Positions 20,150 through 28,734 of a stretch of DNA of 64,000 nucleotides are shown here, in pieces. Position 1 is the first letter of the stretch. Each line of letters begins with the position of its first letter. The position numbers and the translations under genes were made by a program. The stretch is from Pseudomonadota bacterium (lineage in GTDB: Bacteria; Pseudomonadota; Gammaproteobacteria; Pseudomonadales; Oleiphilaceae), in assembly GCA_002747395.1 (NCBI GenBank), contig PDPE01000025.1:62001-126000 (forward strand), in the 5' to 3' direction. The notes under the pieces are model-generated. The model worked only from the letters and a program-made list of their open reading frames with translations, was not told the DNA's origin and did no database searches.

Positions 20150-21247
20150 TCATCCAATCAGGGAACGCAGTGTGGCCCGAATGGTTTCGTTTGAAAACCA
20201 GGTTTTGTATATGTCAAATGCTGCTTCGGATTCCCGGTTGGCACTTTCCCGTGCGGTTAGGGCAGTGAGCAAGTCACAAATTGCTGTTGCAATTGCTTCA
20301 GGGTTACCGGGTTCTACAAACCGGATGCCGCGTGCGGGCTGTGTTAACCGGTGTGGGGGCCCTGTGAACAGAGCGTCGGGATAGGCATCTCCCTGCATGG
20401 TGATGACAGGGCGGCCACAGGCCAAAGCCTGATAGACCTTGTTGGGAATGACTCGTGATGATTTTTTGCCGGTACCGAATATCCCGAGACAAATGGAGGA
20501 TTGAGCGATCCGGTCAGGTAACTGTTCGAAGGGTATCCAGGGTTCGAAAGCCACCTCAATTGCATCATTGGAGAATGATCGGGCGATTCGTTCGCATTCC
20601 GGGTGTTCCGGCCCGTCGCCCAGAAAGGTCAGTCTGAATTCGGGGCCTGTGTAGTGCCGGAGCATTTGTGCAATGTATTTGGGCCCCTGCAACCCGATAA
20701 ATGTACCAAAAAACAACACCTCGGGCTTGCCTGTGTCGACCGGCATTGGCTGGAATCTGAATAATTCTTCCTCCGCCGACACCGGGATGACCACGACCCT
20801 GTCGGCATCGCAGTTGAGGGTTTCAACAAAAAAGGCTTTGTGGCACTCGGTATCGGCTATCACGTGGTCGGCCATGCCAAAAAGACGGCGTTCCCGGTTT
20901 AACAGACGGATCGCTCTGCGTGAATCGGGTGGATACTTGTGTTTTTCAAAGACTCGCTTGTCATAAGCGCTGATCAGGGGGTCGAAAAAAATCGGTACAG
21001 ACTGTTTTCGGGCCCACCTTGCTGCACCGGCCAGGTCCCTTTGACGGAAACAGGGCACCCAGACAGCATCAGGCCGGGAGAGGTGTTGTAATTGAGCCTG
21101 CTGGCTGCCCAATGCCGATATGGCGGGCTGAAATTCGTTGACGACCCAGTCCAGCTGTTTCATACAGCGCATAATGGTACGATTGCGCGGGTAACCGGGG
21201 CCATAATTGCCATGGCGGCCCCACCATAGTATCTGTTTCCGGGTCAT
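20150..21247 (-). CDS. GT-B glycosyltransferase, family 4-like
   Basis: This looks like a retaining GT-B glycosyltransferase. The C-terminal half has the typical donor-site pattern: a GTFIGLQGP loop, LTFLGDGPEHPEC, then GKKSSRVIPNKVYQALACGRPVI followed by FVEPGNPEAIA. The length is 365 residues with no membrane segment. Its start codon overlaps the stop of the ELM1-like gene (ATGA, 21244-21247). The sugar and acceptor cannot be read; the setting suggests LPS core or surface-glycan assembly. Confidence 0.82.
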   Translation of the reverse strand: MTRKQILWWGRHGNYGPGYPRNRTIMRCMKQLDWVVNEFQPAISALGSQQAQLQHLSRPDAVWVPCFRQRDLAGAARWARKQSVPIFFDPLISAYDKRVFEKHKYPPDSRRAIRLLNRERRLFGMADHVIADTECHKAFFVETLNCDADRVVVIPVSAEEELFRFQPMPVDTGKPEVLFFGTFIGLQGPKYIAQMLRHYTGPEFRLTFLGDGPEHPECERIARSFSNDAIEVAFEPWIPFEQLPDRIAQSSICLGIFGTGKKSSRVIPNKVYQALACGRPVITMQGDAYPDALFTGPPHRLTQPARGIRFVEPGNPEAIATAICDLLTALTARESANRESEAAFDIYKTWFSNETIRATLRSLIG

Positions 21248-22257
21248 AAGCGGTGTTTTTCCATAATGGCCCGGTGAATCTGCTGAAGGATGTCAGGCAG
21301 GCAGATTTTTGCTGTCGGTTCAAATTCCGGGCAGGTTGCTGAATCCAGTTTTATCCGGTTGATATAGCCTTTTTCGTGGTATTTGCCGAGCGCCGCTTCA
21401 TCGTTGTGATCCGGTTCGAAACGGGCGGGTTGCAAGGTCATTACACTTTTTTGCGAAAGAATGGACTCCGCGACCATGGTCAGACTGTCTTCTGTCGTGA
21501 ACAGCGCATTGGCCTGTTGTAACCAGTCTCGCACCACTTTTTTCGGATTGCTTCCATACAATACCAGTTCGTTGATATGTGGACGAATCAATGACTCACC
21601 AATGACATTTTCCAGTTGTCTTTCGGCTTCGATACCGGTTCGCCGGGAAGTGGTAATCAGCCATTGGCAGTGGTAGCGGGATTGCACCCTTTCCAGAAGC
21701 CTGACCAGATCCAGCCAGTCATTTTCAGTGTAGTAATACCCCGCACCGTTTCCTCCGATCAAACAGGCAAACACATAGGGAGGCCGGTCGGGCGATAAAT
21801 CCTCGAAACGCGGAATGTTGCCCGGTGGCAGATCAAGTACTGTATTGTTATTTGTTGTCGGGTCGGCAGAAGTGAGAGGGGTGACGCTGAAAACCACGTC
21901 CAACAGACTGCTGCGGTAGCCTTTCAGTGTTCCGCTGAATACCTTTGTTGCATGGTATTTTTGTCCTGTTACTATATTGGCAAAAATCGTATTACCGCCT
22001 GCAGAGACCACTATATCAGGTTTTCTGTCAGGCAGCTGCGGAACCTGAAAGGCAGCTTCAAGCAATGCCTCATTGAATGCAAAGGCACGATTGGCAGCCA
22101 GGCGCAACAGAGAACGAAACAGCTTGTTCCTGATTTTGATTTCGACGATATCGAATGTGACATTTTCATATTCACGCAAGGCGTTGACGATGCCAATACT
22201 CTGGTTGAAATGGCCTGGAAGTGTATCAGATATGACCCAGACATGAAGGCATGTCAT
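21244..22257 (-). CDS. ELM1/GtrOC1-like putative glycosyltransferase
   Basis: The protein matches the mitochondrial-fission ELM1-like family (PF06258): VWVISDTLPGHFNQSIGIVNAL at the N-terminus, KPDIVVSAGGNT, ACLIGGNGAGYYY, then WLITTSRRTG and a TTEDSLTMVAESI acceptor-like motif. Bacterial members lie in LPS gene clusters and are thought to be glycosyltransferases. The ATG at 22257 overlaps the deacetylase stop by four bases (ATGA), which fixes the start; the frame extends 12 residues further upstream. Length is 337 residues. It is the middle gene of a deacetylase-ELM1-GT4 operon. Confidence 0.8.
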   Translation of the reverse strand: MTCLHVWVISDTLPGHFNQSIGIVNALREYENVTFDIVEIKIRNKLFRSLLRLAANRAFAFNEALLEAAFQVPQLPDRKPDIVVSAGGNTIFANIVTGQKYHATKVFSGTLKGYRSSLLDVVFSVTPLTSADPTTNNNTVLDLPPGNIPRFEDLSPDRPPYVFACLIGGNGAGYYYTENDWLDLVRLLERVQSRYHCQWLITTSRRTGIEAERQLENVIGESLIRPHINELVLYGSNPKKVVRDWLQQANALFTTEDSLTMVAESILSQKSVMTLQPARFEPDHNDEAALGKYHEKGYINRIKLDSATCPEFEPTAKICLPDILQQIHRAIMEKHRL

Positions 22258-23072
22258 TTTTTCAATCCTCGTTTTCCGGTTCTTATTCTGCACTGAAAAG
22301 CGAAAAAATTGTCTTTGCCACTAATTTTTACCCTGCGCAGCCTGAAGCGGCGATGCGTCATCCCGGTTTCTACCCCGCCTTCGGCGAGAACCGCGTTGGT
22401 AAACCCCAGTGTTGACACAAGTTCAGGGTCTTCCTTCTGATAAATGCCAAAGGGATAGGCGAAGCTTGTCACCGGCGTGTTAAATCGTGTTTCCAGTGCG
22501 GTCTTGCACTCTGCGATTTCCCTTTGTTTGGTTTCTTTGTCCGATTTTGCCAAATTGATATGGCTTAGTGTATGCCCTCCGATCTCAAACAGACCGGAGT
22601 CAACCATTTCCTGAACCTGCCGGTCTGACAGTTTCGGGATTCTCGCCAGTTCACCGGAGTTATGGTGGGCCTTCTTGTTGATTGACCAATCATTGTTGTG
22701 GCGGTTCACCACCAGATAGAGTGTACCCTTGATGCCGTGTTTTTTCATAATGCGAAACGCGTTGCTGTAATTGTCTTCGTAACCATCATCAAAGGTCATG
22801 GCGACGGTTTTCTGTGGTAACCGGTCTGCATGGGTAACGAGTTCTGTCATGGTGACAAAGTGCCAGCCCTGGCTCTGTAACCACAGGATCTGTCTTTCAA
22901 AATTCTCCGGCGAGACTCTCAGGCCATTAAATTTGGCACCGGGTTGTGGAGCGGCTATCATGTGGTACATCAGTATTCGAGGATATGAATAGTCCAGTGG
23001 CTTTCGCCACCACGCATATCGGAACGAAAACCATATGGCGAAAACTGTTGCCGGAACAAGTAGATATAACAT
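22254..23072 (-). CDS. Membrane-anchored polysaccharide deacetylase (NodB homology)
   Basis: This is a carbohydrate esterase family 4 enzyme that would remove N-acetyl groups from a glycan. An N-terminal membrane segment (LYLLVPATVFAIWFSF) places it at the membrane. The NodB motifs are TFDDGY (motif 1, catalytic Asp and metal Asp) and GGHTLSH (motif 2, HxxxH-type metal ligands), and FAYPFGIY follows as motif 3. The length of 272 residues is typical. It is the first gene of a three-gene operon with two glycosyltransferases and is divergent from the LpxL-type gene, so its substrate is probably LPS core or a related surface glycan. Confidence 0.85.
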   Translation of the reverse strand: MLYLLVPATVFAIWFSFRYAWWRKPLDYSYPRILMYHMIAAPQPGAKFNGLRVSPENFERQILWLQSQGWHFVTMTELVTHADRLPQKTVAMTFDDGYEDNYSNAFRIMKKHGIKGTLYLVVNRHNNDWSINKKAHHNSGELARIPKLSDRQVQEMVDSGLFEIGGHTLSHINLAKSDKETKQREIAECKTALETRFNTPVTSFAYPFGIYQKEDPELVSTLGFTNAVLAEGGVETGMTHRRFRLRRVKISGKDNFFAFQCRIRTGKRGLKK

Positions 23073-23252
23073 GAAGTTGCCATGATGAAAGGGTTGGCGA
23101 TCTGTCGACCGATTTGCTACTGCTGTCTCTGGTGTACTGTTTTTGTCAGTTCAGCTTCTATAAATACTATTGTTGCCCGTTTGCGGGAAGTTGGCAACTC
23201 CACGATAGTGTGACCGAGTGGAACAGCAAAGGCCGGGGCCGGGAAGAAGACA

Positions 23253-24140
23253 TTGTTTGATCGAATCATCGTTTATACTGCTGTGGTCCTGATGAGGGTG
23301 ATTGCCTTTTTGCCATTAAAAGTCGTTCAGTGGCTGGCCGGTTGCATCGGGGTTATTATTTTCCGGGCGAATCTCAGGCCCGCCCGAATTACTCGCATCA
23401 ATCTGGCATTGTGTTTCCCGGAAAAAACGCAACAGGAGTTGGAGGCTCTGGTCAGGGAGAGCATCCGGGAAACTGCCAAAACCATGCTCGAGTTTAGTGT
23501 GGTCTGGTTTCGCAGCGCCGAGGACGTGTTGAGCCTGGTGTCGGTGGAAGGTGAGGAGTTGGCGGAAAACGCGGTAAAACAGGGTCGGGGAGTGATTTTT
23601 CTGGCGCCGCATCATGGTAACTGGGAAGTGGCGGGTTTGTATGTGGCTTCCCATTATCAGATAGCATCCATGTACCGGCCACCAAAAATGAAAGAGTTTG
23701 AGCGAGTCATTACCAGGGCGCGCAGTCGAACCGGTGCCGAACTGGTTCCTGCCAGTCAAAGAGGGGTGGGGCGGTTGTTGTCAATCTTGAAAAAAGGCGG
23801 CACCGTGGGCGTCCTGCCCGATCAGGTGCCCCCACCAAACAGCGCCGAATTTGCTCCGTTTTTTGGTCAAAACGCGCATACCATGACTCTGGTTTCGAAA
23901 TTGGCTCAGCGTATCAAGCCAAAAATAATCGTTGTTTTTGCCCTGCGCTTGCCGGGAGGGGAGGGGTACAGGCTATGTTTTCGAGAGGCAGCAGAAGGTG
24001 TTGACTCGACTGATCTGGCTGTCTCCCTTGCGGCGATCAATCGCTCTGTGGAGAGTGCGGTGATGGAAGCGATTCCCCAATACCAATGGGAATACAAACG
24101 GTTTCGTCGGCGTTTGCCTGGTCAGGGCAAGCTCTATTAG
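23253..24140 (+). CDS. Lipid A biosynthesis-type acyltransferase (LpxL/HtrB family)
   Basis: The protein belongs to the LpxL/LpxM lysophospholipid acyltransferase group, which adds secondary acyl chains to lipid A on the inner membrane. An N-terminal hydrophobic segment is followed by the catalytic HX4E-type motif APHHGNWEVAG, then the MYRPPK and GVLPDQVP segments typical of the family. The length of 295 residues is normal. The only good start is a TTG at 23253, preceded by GGGAAGAAG. Which acyl chain or acceptor it uses cannot be told. It is alone on its strand beside a surface-glycan operon. Confidence 0.85.
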   Translation: MFDRIIVYTAVVLMRVIAFLPLKVVQWLAGCIGVIIFRANLRPARITRINLALCFPEKTQQELEALVRESIRETAKTMLEFSVVWFRSAEDVLSLVSVEGEELAENAVKQGRGVIFLAPHHGNWEVAGLYVASHYQIASMYRPPKMKEFERVITRARSRTGAELVPASQRGVGRLLSILKKGGTVGVLPDQVPPPNSAEFAPFFGQNAHTMTLVSKLAQRIKPKIIVVFALRLPGGEGYRLCFREAAEGVDSTDLAVSLAAINRSVESAVMEAIPQYQWEYKRFRRRLPGQGKLY

Positions 24141-24180
24141 GGGCGGGGAAGCAGGCACAGGAAAACCCGGTGGGCAAATA

Positions 24181-24206
24181 CGAAAAAAGCCGACGAGTGT
24201 CGGCTT
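24181..24206 (-). terminator. Intrinsic terminator of rpsT
   Basis: A perfect 8-bp stem (AAGCCGAC 24187-24194 with GTCGGCTT 24199-24206) has a 4-base GAGT loop. Read on the minus strand it is followed by a run of six T. It lies 42 bases past the rpsT stop and may also slow transcription from the facing acyltransferase gene. Confidence 0.85.
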
Positions 24207-24248
24207 GTTGTTGACAGCATAATCATTTACATCTGGGATGAAAGGATA

Positions 24249-24518
24249 TTATGCTGCTTTTAGCGCTTTAATACTGGTGTTCAGTCGGCTCTTGGTTCGG
24301 GCTGCCTGGTTTTTGCTCAAAATACCTTTGTTAACCATGCGATCAATAAGGGGCTTTGCGGCGATAAACGCGCTGTTGGCTTCTTCGTAATTGCCTTCAC
24401 TGATCTTTGCCTGCACTTTTTTAATATAGGTACGAACCATGCTGCGCTGGCCCATATTATGACGACGACGCTTATCTTGTTGACGAGCGCGTTTTTTCGA
24501 TCCTGCTGAATTTGCCAC
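24249..24518 (-). CDS. rpsT: 30S ribosomal protein S20
   Basis: S20 binds 16S rRNA early in 30S assembly. The 89-residue basic protein starts MANSAGSKKRARQQDKRRRHN and ends with ARTKSRLNTSIKALKAA, both typical. It has its own candidate promoter (24563-24591) and a strong terminator. In E. coli S20 represses its own translation; the short leader here could do the same, but that is not visible. Confidence 0.97.
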   Translation of the reverse strand: MANSAGSKKRARQQDKRRRHNMGQRSMVRTYIKKVQAKISEGNYEEANSAFIAAKPLIDRMVNKGILSKNQAARTKSRLNTSIKALKAA

Positions 24519-24562
24519 CTGGATTGCTCCTAAAACTGATTTTTGCCGATACCGGCGTAGTG

Positions 24563-24591
24563 AATTCTGTTCGCTGATAAAAATGACGCAA
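24563..24591 (-). promoter_or_regulatory. Candidate rpsT promoter
   Basis: Read on the minus strand, TTGCGT (24586-24591) and AGAATT (24563-24568) are separated by 17 bases, about 45 bases upstream of the rpsT ATG. Both hexamers are imperfect matches to the sigma-70 consensus. The rest of the 300-base gap to the cold-shock gene holds only that gene's hairpin. Confidence 0.4.
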
Positions 24592-24759
24592 AATTATGCG
24601 GTTATACCAGATAAATGTCAAGTTAAATGTGGTTGTGATTTTCCTGCGGGGGTGCGGGTTTGTGGTCGCCGACTTCGCAGAGTCAGTTTATTGGTGGTGG
24701 AAAGGAAGGATTGATCACCAGGCAGACGCTTGCCTGATCGGGAAAGAGGAAAAACAGGA

Positions 24760-24797
24760 GAAAGAAAACAATGCATCTGCCAAACAAAATGGCAGAT
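24760..24797 (-). terminator. Probable terminator of the cold-shock gene
   Basis: An 8-bp perfect stem (ATCTGCCA 24775-24782 with TGGCAGAT 24790-24797) has a 7-base loop. On the minus strand it is followed by GCATTGTTTTCTTTCT, an interrupted T tract. It lies 22 bases after the stop of the cold-shock gene. Confidence 0.6.
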
Positions 24798-24818
24798 ACA
24801 TTCTAAAAAGACCTGAGC

Positions 24819-25025
24819 CTAGAGAGGAACGATGTTCTCTGCCTGGGGGCCTTTCTTGCCTTGAGTAATAGTGAACTCAACCTTTTGACCATCGGCCAGA
24901 GTTTTAAATCCATCACCTGATATTGCGCTGAAATGGGCGAAAACGTCCGGGCCTGATTCTTGCTGAATGAAACCAAAGCCTTTTGCTTCGTCGAACCATT
25001 TAACGGTTCCAGTGGTAGTCGACAT
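24819..25025 (-). CDS. Cold-shock domain protein, CspA family
   Basis: This small single-stranded nucleic acid-binding protein acts as an RNA chaperone. The 68 residues carry both RNA-binding motifs, KGFGFIQ (RNP1) and DVFAHFSAI (RNP2), on a typical [12 protein letters not shown] frame. Gammaproteobacteria have several csp paralogues and I cannot say which this is. A near-consensus promoter lies about 150 bases upstream, so the mRNA has a long leader as in cold-inducible cspA. Confidence 0.95.
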   Translation of the reverse strand: MSTTTGTVKWFDEAKGFGFIQQESGPDVFAHFSAISGDGFKTLADGQKVEFTITQGKKGPQAENIVPL

Positions 25026-25204
25026 ACTAAAATCCTATAAAGTTACAAATTTGCGGTCTTGAATGACCAATAGGCTTGAAGCTTTGCGGGTACTTATGTG
25101 TTACAGGACGAGGTACTCAAGACAGGACTTCGAAACGGCGTGCATAAATAGACGTCTTACTTTCAAGCTAGTAACCAGTATAAACTCTATTTGTGGCCTG
25201 TCAA
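25026..25204 (-). promoter_or_regulatory. Csp promoter and long 5' leader
   Basis: On the minus strand TTGACA (25199-25204) and TATACT (25177-25182) are separated by 16 bases, one of the best sigma-70 matches in the window. Transcription would begin near 25170, giving a leader of about 145 bases before the ATG at 25025. Long leaders on cspA-type genes act as temperature-sensitive RNA structures; the match here is by layout only, and no cold-box sequence was confirmed. The stretch 25205-25322 beyond it holds nothing I can name. Confidence 0.7.
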
Positions 25205-25322
25205 CTAAAAAAATGACACAGGAGCAATGCAGTCATTCCGCACAACTGGCGTTTTATTACGACCATGGCCGCCGCATGGCTGCATAAAAGCGGTCGCTTC
25301 AAAAGGGAGCGGAGCGGTTTGG

Positions 25323-25772
25323 TCAGTTCTTCCGGCTGGCCAGAAATTTATCCAGGCTATTCGCAAACTTTTGTCTGTCGGCCTGTGTGATAGGTGGTGG
25401 CCCGGAGGTTTCGACGCCGCTGGCTCGCATTGTGTCCATGAAGTCCCGCATATTGAGCCGGCCACGAATATTCTCCCTGGTATAGAGTTCACCTCTGGGG
25501 TTGAGTGCCATTGCCCCTTTGTCGATGACTTCACTGGCCAGCGGAATATCAGCCGTGATAATCAGATCGTTTTTTTCACACAGTTGCACAATTTTGTTGT
25601 CAGCAATATCAAATCCTGCTGCTACCTGCAACGACTTCAGGTAAGGTGATGGGGGTAGCCTGAGCGCCTGATTTGCCACAAAAGTGGTCAGGGTTGAGGT
25701 GCGATTGGCTGCACGGTAAAGAATTTCTTTTATGACAACCGGGCAGGCATCGGCATCGACCCAAATTTTCAT
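25323..25772 (-). CDS. yaiI: YaiI/YqxD family protein (UPF0178, DUF188)
   Basis: This conserved protein of unknown activity starts [18 protein letters not shown], the family signature, and contains [23 protein letters not shown], which resembles PIN-like nuclease folds with clustered aspartates. The length of 149 residues is typical. A nuclease role is only suggested by the fold. It is divergent from the DUF2058 gene across a 236-base gap that holds a tandem repeat and a promoter. Confidence 0.9.
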   Translation of the reverse strand: MKIWVDADACPVVIKEILYRAANRTSTLTTFVANQALRLPPSPYLKSLQVAAGFDIADNKIVQLCEKNDLIITADIPLASEVIDKGAMALNPRGELYTRENIRGRLNMRDFMDTMRASGVETSGPPPITQADRQKFANSLDKFLASRKN

Positions 25773-25860
25773 TGTAATGTCCTTTCTATCTGATGTGTTT
25801 GCAGATCAGCTTTGGCGCTGTCAGCCATGTCTGGTTCAGCGATGAAGCCATGCCGGTTCA

Positions 25861-25896
25861 GTATTGTAATGGATACCGGGTATTGTAATTGATACC
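25861..25896. repeat. 17-bp tandem operator-like repeat upstream of the DUF2058 gene
   Basis: Two near-identical 17-mers lie at 25861-25877 and 25880-25896 (one mismatch, 19-base period). Each has inverted ends, GTAT...ATAC, and the second reads GGTAT-N8-ATACC. They end about 20 bases before the -35 of the DUF2058 promoter. Tandem dyads in this position look like binding sites for a dimeric regulator. Confidence 0.6.
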
Positions 25897-25916
25897 GAAT
25901 CCGGTTTTCAGTCGTT

Positions 25917-25946
25917 TTGTAAGATTCTTGGTGGTTTGGCTATAAT
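25917..25946 (+). promoter_or_regulatory. Promoter of the DUF2058 gene
   Basis: A perfect -10 TATAAT (25941-25946) has TTGTAA (25917-25922) 18 bases upstream as the -35. It lies 62 bases before the ATG at 26009 and just downstream of the tandem dyad repeat. Confidence 0.65.
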
Positions 25947-26008
25947 AGCCGGGTGGCAGAGTCGGTTAATACTGTCGATAAATACACTGGAAGCAGGAAA
26001 GGAATAAA

Positions 26009-26551
26009 ATGGCAAAGTCACTGCAGGAGCAGCTATTACAGGCGGGCCTGGTGGATAAGAAAAAAGCCTCGCAGGTGAAAAAAAATAAAAACAAACAGGC
26101 GAAACAGGCCCGGCGTGGCCAGGGTGAAGCGAGAGAGGCGGAAGAATGGGCTAAAAAGGCACGGGAAGAAAAGGCAGAGAGAGACCGGGAACTGAATCGC
26201 AAGGCGAACGAAGAAGCCCGGAGGAAAGCGATTGCTGCACAGATTGTTCAGCTGGTGCAGAGTAACCGGATTGACCGTCAAAACGGCGACGTGGGTTATC
26301 AGTTCGCGGACGAAGGCAAGGTAAAAAAAATCTACGTCACAGGCAGAATTCAGGAGCAGTTGGCGAAAGGACTGGCTGCAATTGCCCGATTGGGGGATGC
26401 CTATGAAGTTATCCCCAAAGTGGTGGCAGAAAAAATCCAGGAAAGGGCTGAAGGCACAATAGTGGTTTATAACAGGCCCGACGCAAAAGATGTCGTGCCC
26501 GACGATGACCCTTATGCCGATTACCAGATTCCTGATGATTTGATGTGGTGA
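26009..26551 (+). CDS. DUF2058 family protein (YaiL-like)
   Basis: This conserved cytoplasmic protein has no known function. The N-terminal 80 residues are a highly charged, probably coiled-coil region rich in Lys, Ala, Glu and Arg (KKASQVKKNKNKQAKQARRG), as in E. coli YaiL. The C-terminal globular part has FADEGKVKKIYVTGRIQEQL and ends PDDLMW. The length of 180 residues is normal. It has its own promoter and upstream repeat and is convergent with the GIY-YIG frame. Confidence 0.88.
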   Translation: MAKSLQEQLLQAGLVDKKKASQVKKNKNKQAKQARRGQGEAREAEEWAKKAREEKAERDRELNRKANEEARRKAIAAQIVQLVQSNRIDRQNGDVGYQFADEGKVKKIYVTGRIQEQLAKGLAAIARLGDAYEVIPKVVAEKIQERAEGTIVVYNRPDAKDVVPDDDPYADYQIPDDLMW

Positions 26552-26568
26552 GCGGATAAAAACGTCTT

Positions 26569-27108
26569 TCAGGATTCGCGCCAGCCGACGGGTGTGGTGG
26601 CTGCGGATTCGACGAAAGCAATCCTTTCTCTTGCAATCTGCTCCCTTGTTGTTGCTTCGTATGCACGACAAAGCCGGAGCTTTTGTTTTTTGTCGAGTTG
26701 CTTGATTTTGTATTCTCTCTGGCTTGCGTGGCTCCGGCCGGGTCGGGGCTCCAGAAGCAGTAGTTCAACAGGTGACCGCCCTCTGAAATACTTCGCGCCA
26801 CGTTTTTCCTTGTGTTCCTGCCAGCGCCTGCTCATATCGGTCGTAATGCCGGTATAAAGCGTGTTGTCGGAGCACAATATCACGTAGACATACCAGGTAG
26901 TGTTGGTGGGTCGGGTGTGTGTAACCTGAGTCTGTGTAATTGTTATTCCCCGTGTTCCTGTGGTTCCAGGCCTGGCTTTGACCCGGGAAACCGCGCCCGG
27001 GCGCCAGGTACCCGGGAGACGGGTGGCAAAAGTGCAGTTCGGTTTACTCGGCCGAGTGCTCGGTAAGGAACTCTTCGACCTTTTCCACCATATTTCGAGA
27101 ACCGACAA
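26569..27108 (-). CDS. GIY-YIG nuclease-domain protein with unclear start
   Basis: Residues from about 63 of the open frame form a complete single-domain GIY-YIG protein: [20 protein letters not shown] (GIY...YTG core), [14 protein letters not shown] and the catalytic Glu region [17 protein letters not shown]. Small stand-alone members (UPF0213/YhbQ type) are about 90-130 residues. The only ATG/GTG/TTG start in frame is a TTG at 27108, which lies 65 bases inside the fbp gene and adds about 60 low-complexity residues. An ATT at 26940 preceded by GGGGA would give 123 residues. The true start is therefore open; a lost start or a frameshift is possible. Confidence 0.7.
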   Translation of the reverse strand: MSVLEIWWKRSKSSLPSTRPSKPNCTFATRLPGTWRPGAVSRVKARPGTTGTRGITITQTQVTHTRPTNTTWYVYVILCSDNTLYTGITTDMSRRWQEHKEKRGAKYFRGRSPVELLLLEPRPGRSHASQREYKIKQLDKKQKLRLCRAYEATTREQIARERIAFVESAATTPVGWRES

Positions 27109-28060
27109 ACAGCGGACAACGCTGATGCAGTTCGACAGGATTGATCTCCATCACTCGCCGGTTTGCAGCGCAAGAGGCCTTGCCGCCCGCCTGTTCTGCC
27201 AGAAATGCCATCGGGTTGCATTCATAGAGTAATCTGAGCTTGCCGTTCGGATACCGGCTGGAGGGCGGGTAAAGGTAAATTCCACCCTTGATCAGGTTGC
27301 GGTGAAAGTCGGAAACCAGCGACCCGATGTAGCGAGATGTATAGGGGCGGCGGGTTGCGTCGTCTTCAACCTGACAGTACTTGATATACTCTTTCACTCC
27401 CTTAGGGAAATGCACATAGTTGCCTTCATTGATTGAATACAGTGAGCCGTCTTCAGGAATACGCATGTTCTCGTGTGACAGGCAGAAAACGCCGAGTGTG
27501 GGGTCATAGGTGAAACCGTTTACCCCATTTCCCGTGGTATAGACCAGCATGGTGGAAGAGCCATAAACGATGTAGCCGGCTGCCACCTGGTTCACTCCCG
27601 GCTGCAGAAAATCCCGCTCCTCCACTGGCTGGCCGACTGGAGAAAGTCGCCGGTAGATGGAAAAAATGGTGCCAACAGACACATTGACATCAATGTTGGA
27701 TGAGCCATCCAACGGGTCAATCAATACCACATACTTGGCATCCTGGTTGATCCCCTCTCCAAAGTGAACATAGTCGTCCTCCTCTTCAGATGCCAGGCCA
27801 CAGACCACGCCTCGGGCAGCCAGCGCAGTCTTAAACCGGTCATTGGCGTATACGTCCAGTTTTTGCTGCTGCTCGCCCTGAACATTGCTTGCCCCGGCAG
27901 CTCCCGTGATATCTACCAGTCCGGCCTTGTTTATTTCTCTGTGAACCACCTTGGCTGCCAGCCGAAGTGCCGAAAACAGGCCGGAGAGCTCGCCTGAAGC
28001 ACCAGGGTAGTCGGATTGACGATCAATAATAAACTCACCAAGTGTTTGAATCAGTTTCAT
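27044..28060 (-). CDS. fbp: Fructose-1,6-bisphosphatase class I
   Basis: Fbp hydrolyses fructose 1,6-bisphosphate to fructose 6-phosphate, the committed gluconeogenic step. The metal site [12 protein letters not shown], the LASEEEDD acidic cluster and the substrate-site [21 protein letters not shown] are intact. The length of 338 residues is typical. It starts with ATG at 28060 ([13 protein letters not shown]). Its 3' end overlaps the open frame of the GIY-YIG protein. Confidence 0.96.
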   Translation of the reverse strand: MKLIQTLGEFIIDRQSDYPGASGELSGLFSALRLAAKVVHREINKAGLVDITGAAGASNVQGEQQQKLDVYANDRFKTALAARGVVCGLASEEEDDYVHFGEGINQDAKYVVLIDPLDGSSNIDVNVSVGTIFSIYRRLSPVGQPVEERDFLQPGVNQVAAGYIVYGSSTMLVYTTGNGVNGFTYDPTLGVFCLSHENMRIPEDGSLYSINEGNYVHFPKGVKEYIKYCQVEDDATRRPYTSRYIGSLVSDFHRNLIKGGIYLYPPSSRYPNGKLRLLYECNPMAFLAEQAGGKASCAANRRVMEINPVELHQRCPLFVGSRNMVEKVEEFLTEHSAE

Positions 28061-28248
28061 GTAACCCCTCGAATTTATGACTGAATGGCGAAGAACCCAA
28101 ATCCGGGTTCAACAATTAACTGAAATGTCTTTCAATGGCTACTATTGTACCCTGTTTTTGGGTTGATGAAGCAGTTAACGGCTATTCAACTGACTTTGGT
28201 CAAGCTACAGTGACAGTTAGTGAGGAAAATCCTGATGAGGAAAACGAA

Positions 28249-28632
28249 ATGAATTATGAGGCAGCAAGGCATTATCTGTTATCCAGGCCAGAGGCGGCAG
28301 AGGACTACCCGTTTGGGCCTGATGTCATGGTAGCCAGGGTGATGAATAAAATGTATGCAACCCTGGCCTGGAACAAGGGGGTCGCAAACATGAATCTGAA
28401 GTGTGATCCCGATCAGGCATCCGAACTGCGAGATATGTTCGAGGCAGTGACTCCCGGATACCATATGAACAAAAAACACTGGAACACAGTCGCTCTTGAT
28501 GGATCGATTCCTGACGGTGAAATCGAAAGAATGATTGATCACTCCTACTCACTGGTGGTGAAAAAACTGAAGAAGGCAGAGAGGCAGGCGCTTGACTTGC
28601 GTTATGGTGTGTCGGCACTTTATCGCGAGTGA
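28249..28632 (+). CDS. MmcQ/YjbR family DNA-binding protein
   Basis: The protein has the CyaY-like fold family signature: MNYEAARHYLLSRPEAAEDYPFGPDVMVARV, then MYATLAWNKGVANMNLKCDP, then PGYHMNKKHWNTVALDGSIPDGEIERMIDHSY. Members are called DNA-binding from E. coli YjbR but their role is unknown. I chose the ATG at 28249 because GAGGAAAA precedes it and the family starts here; the open frame begins at 28135. Length is 127 residues. Confidence 0.88.
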   Translation: MNYEAARHYLLSRPEAAEDYPFGPDVMVARVMNKMYATLAWNKGVANMNLKCDPDQASELRDMFEAVTPGYHMNKKHWNTVALDGSIPDGEIERMIDHSYSLVVKKLKKAERQALDLRYGVSALYRE

Positions 28633-28734
28633 TTGACATGCCGTTTTTCTATTTTGGCAAAATGATTGGGTAAGGTTGCGAAAAGCAGCTATATTCTAAT
28701 TGATAAATAGAAAAATAATGGGGAGGGTTTGGAA

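Noticed and set aside
24596..24868. 90-residue frame on the plus strand between rpsT and the cold-shock gene
   Set aside because: No ribosome-binding site or homology, and it covers the terminator hairpin and the end of the cold-shock gene.
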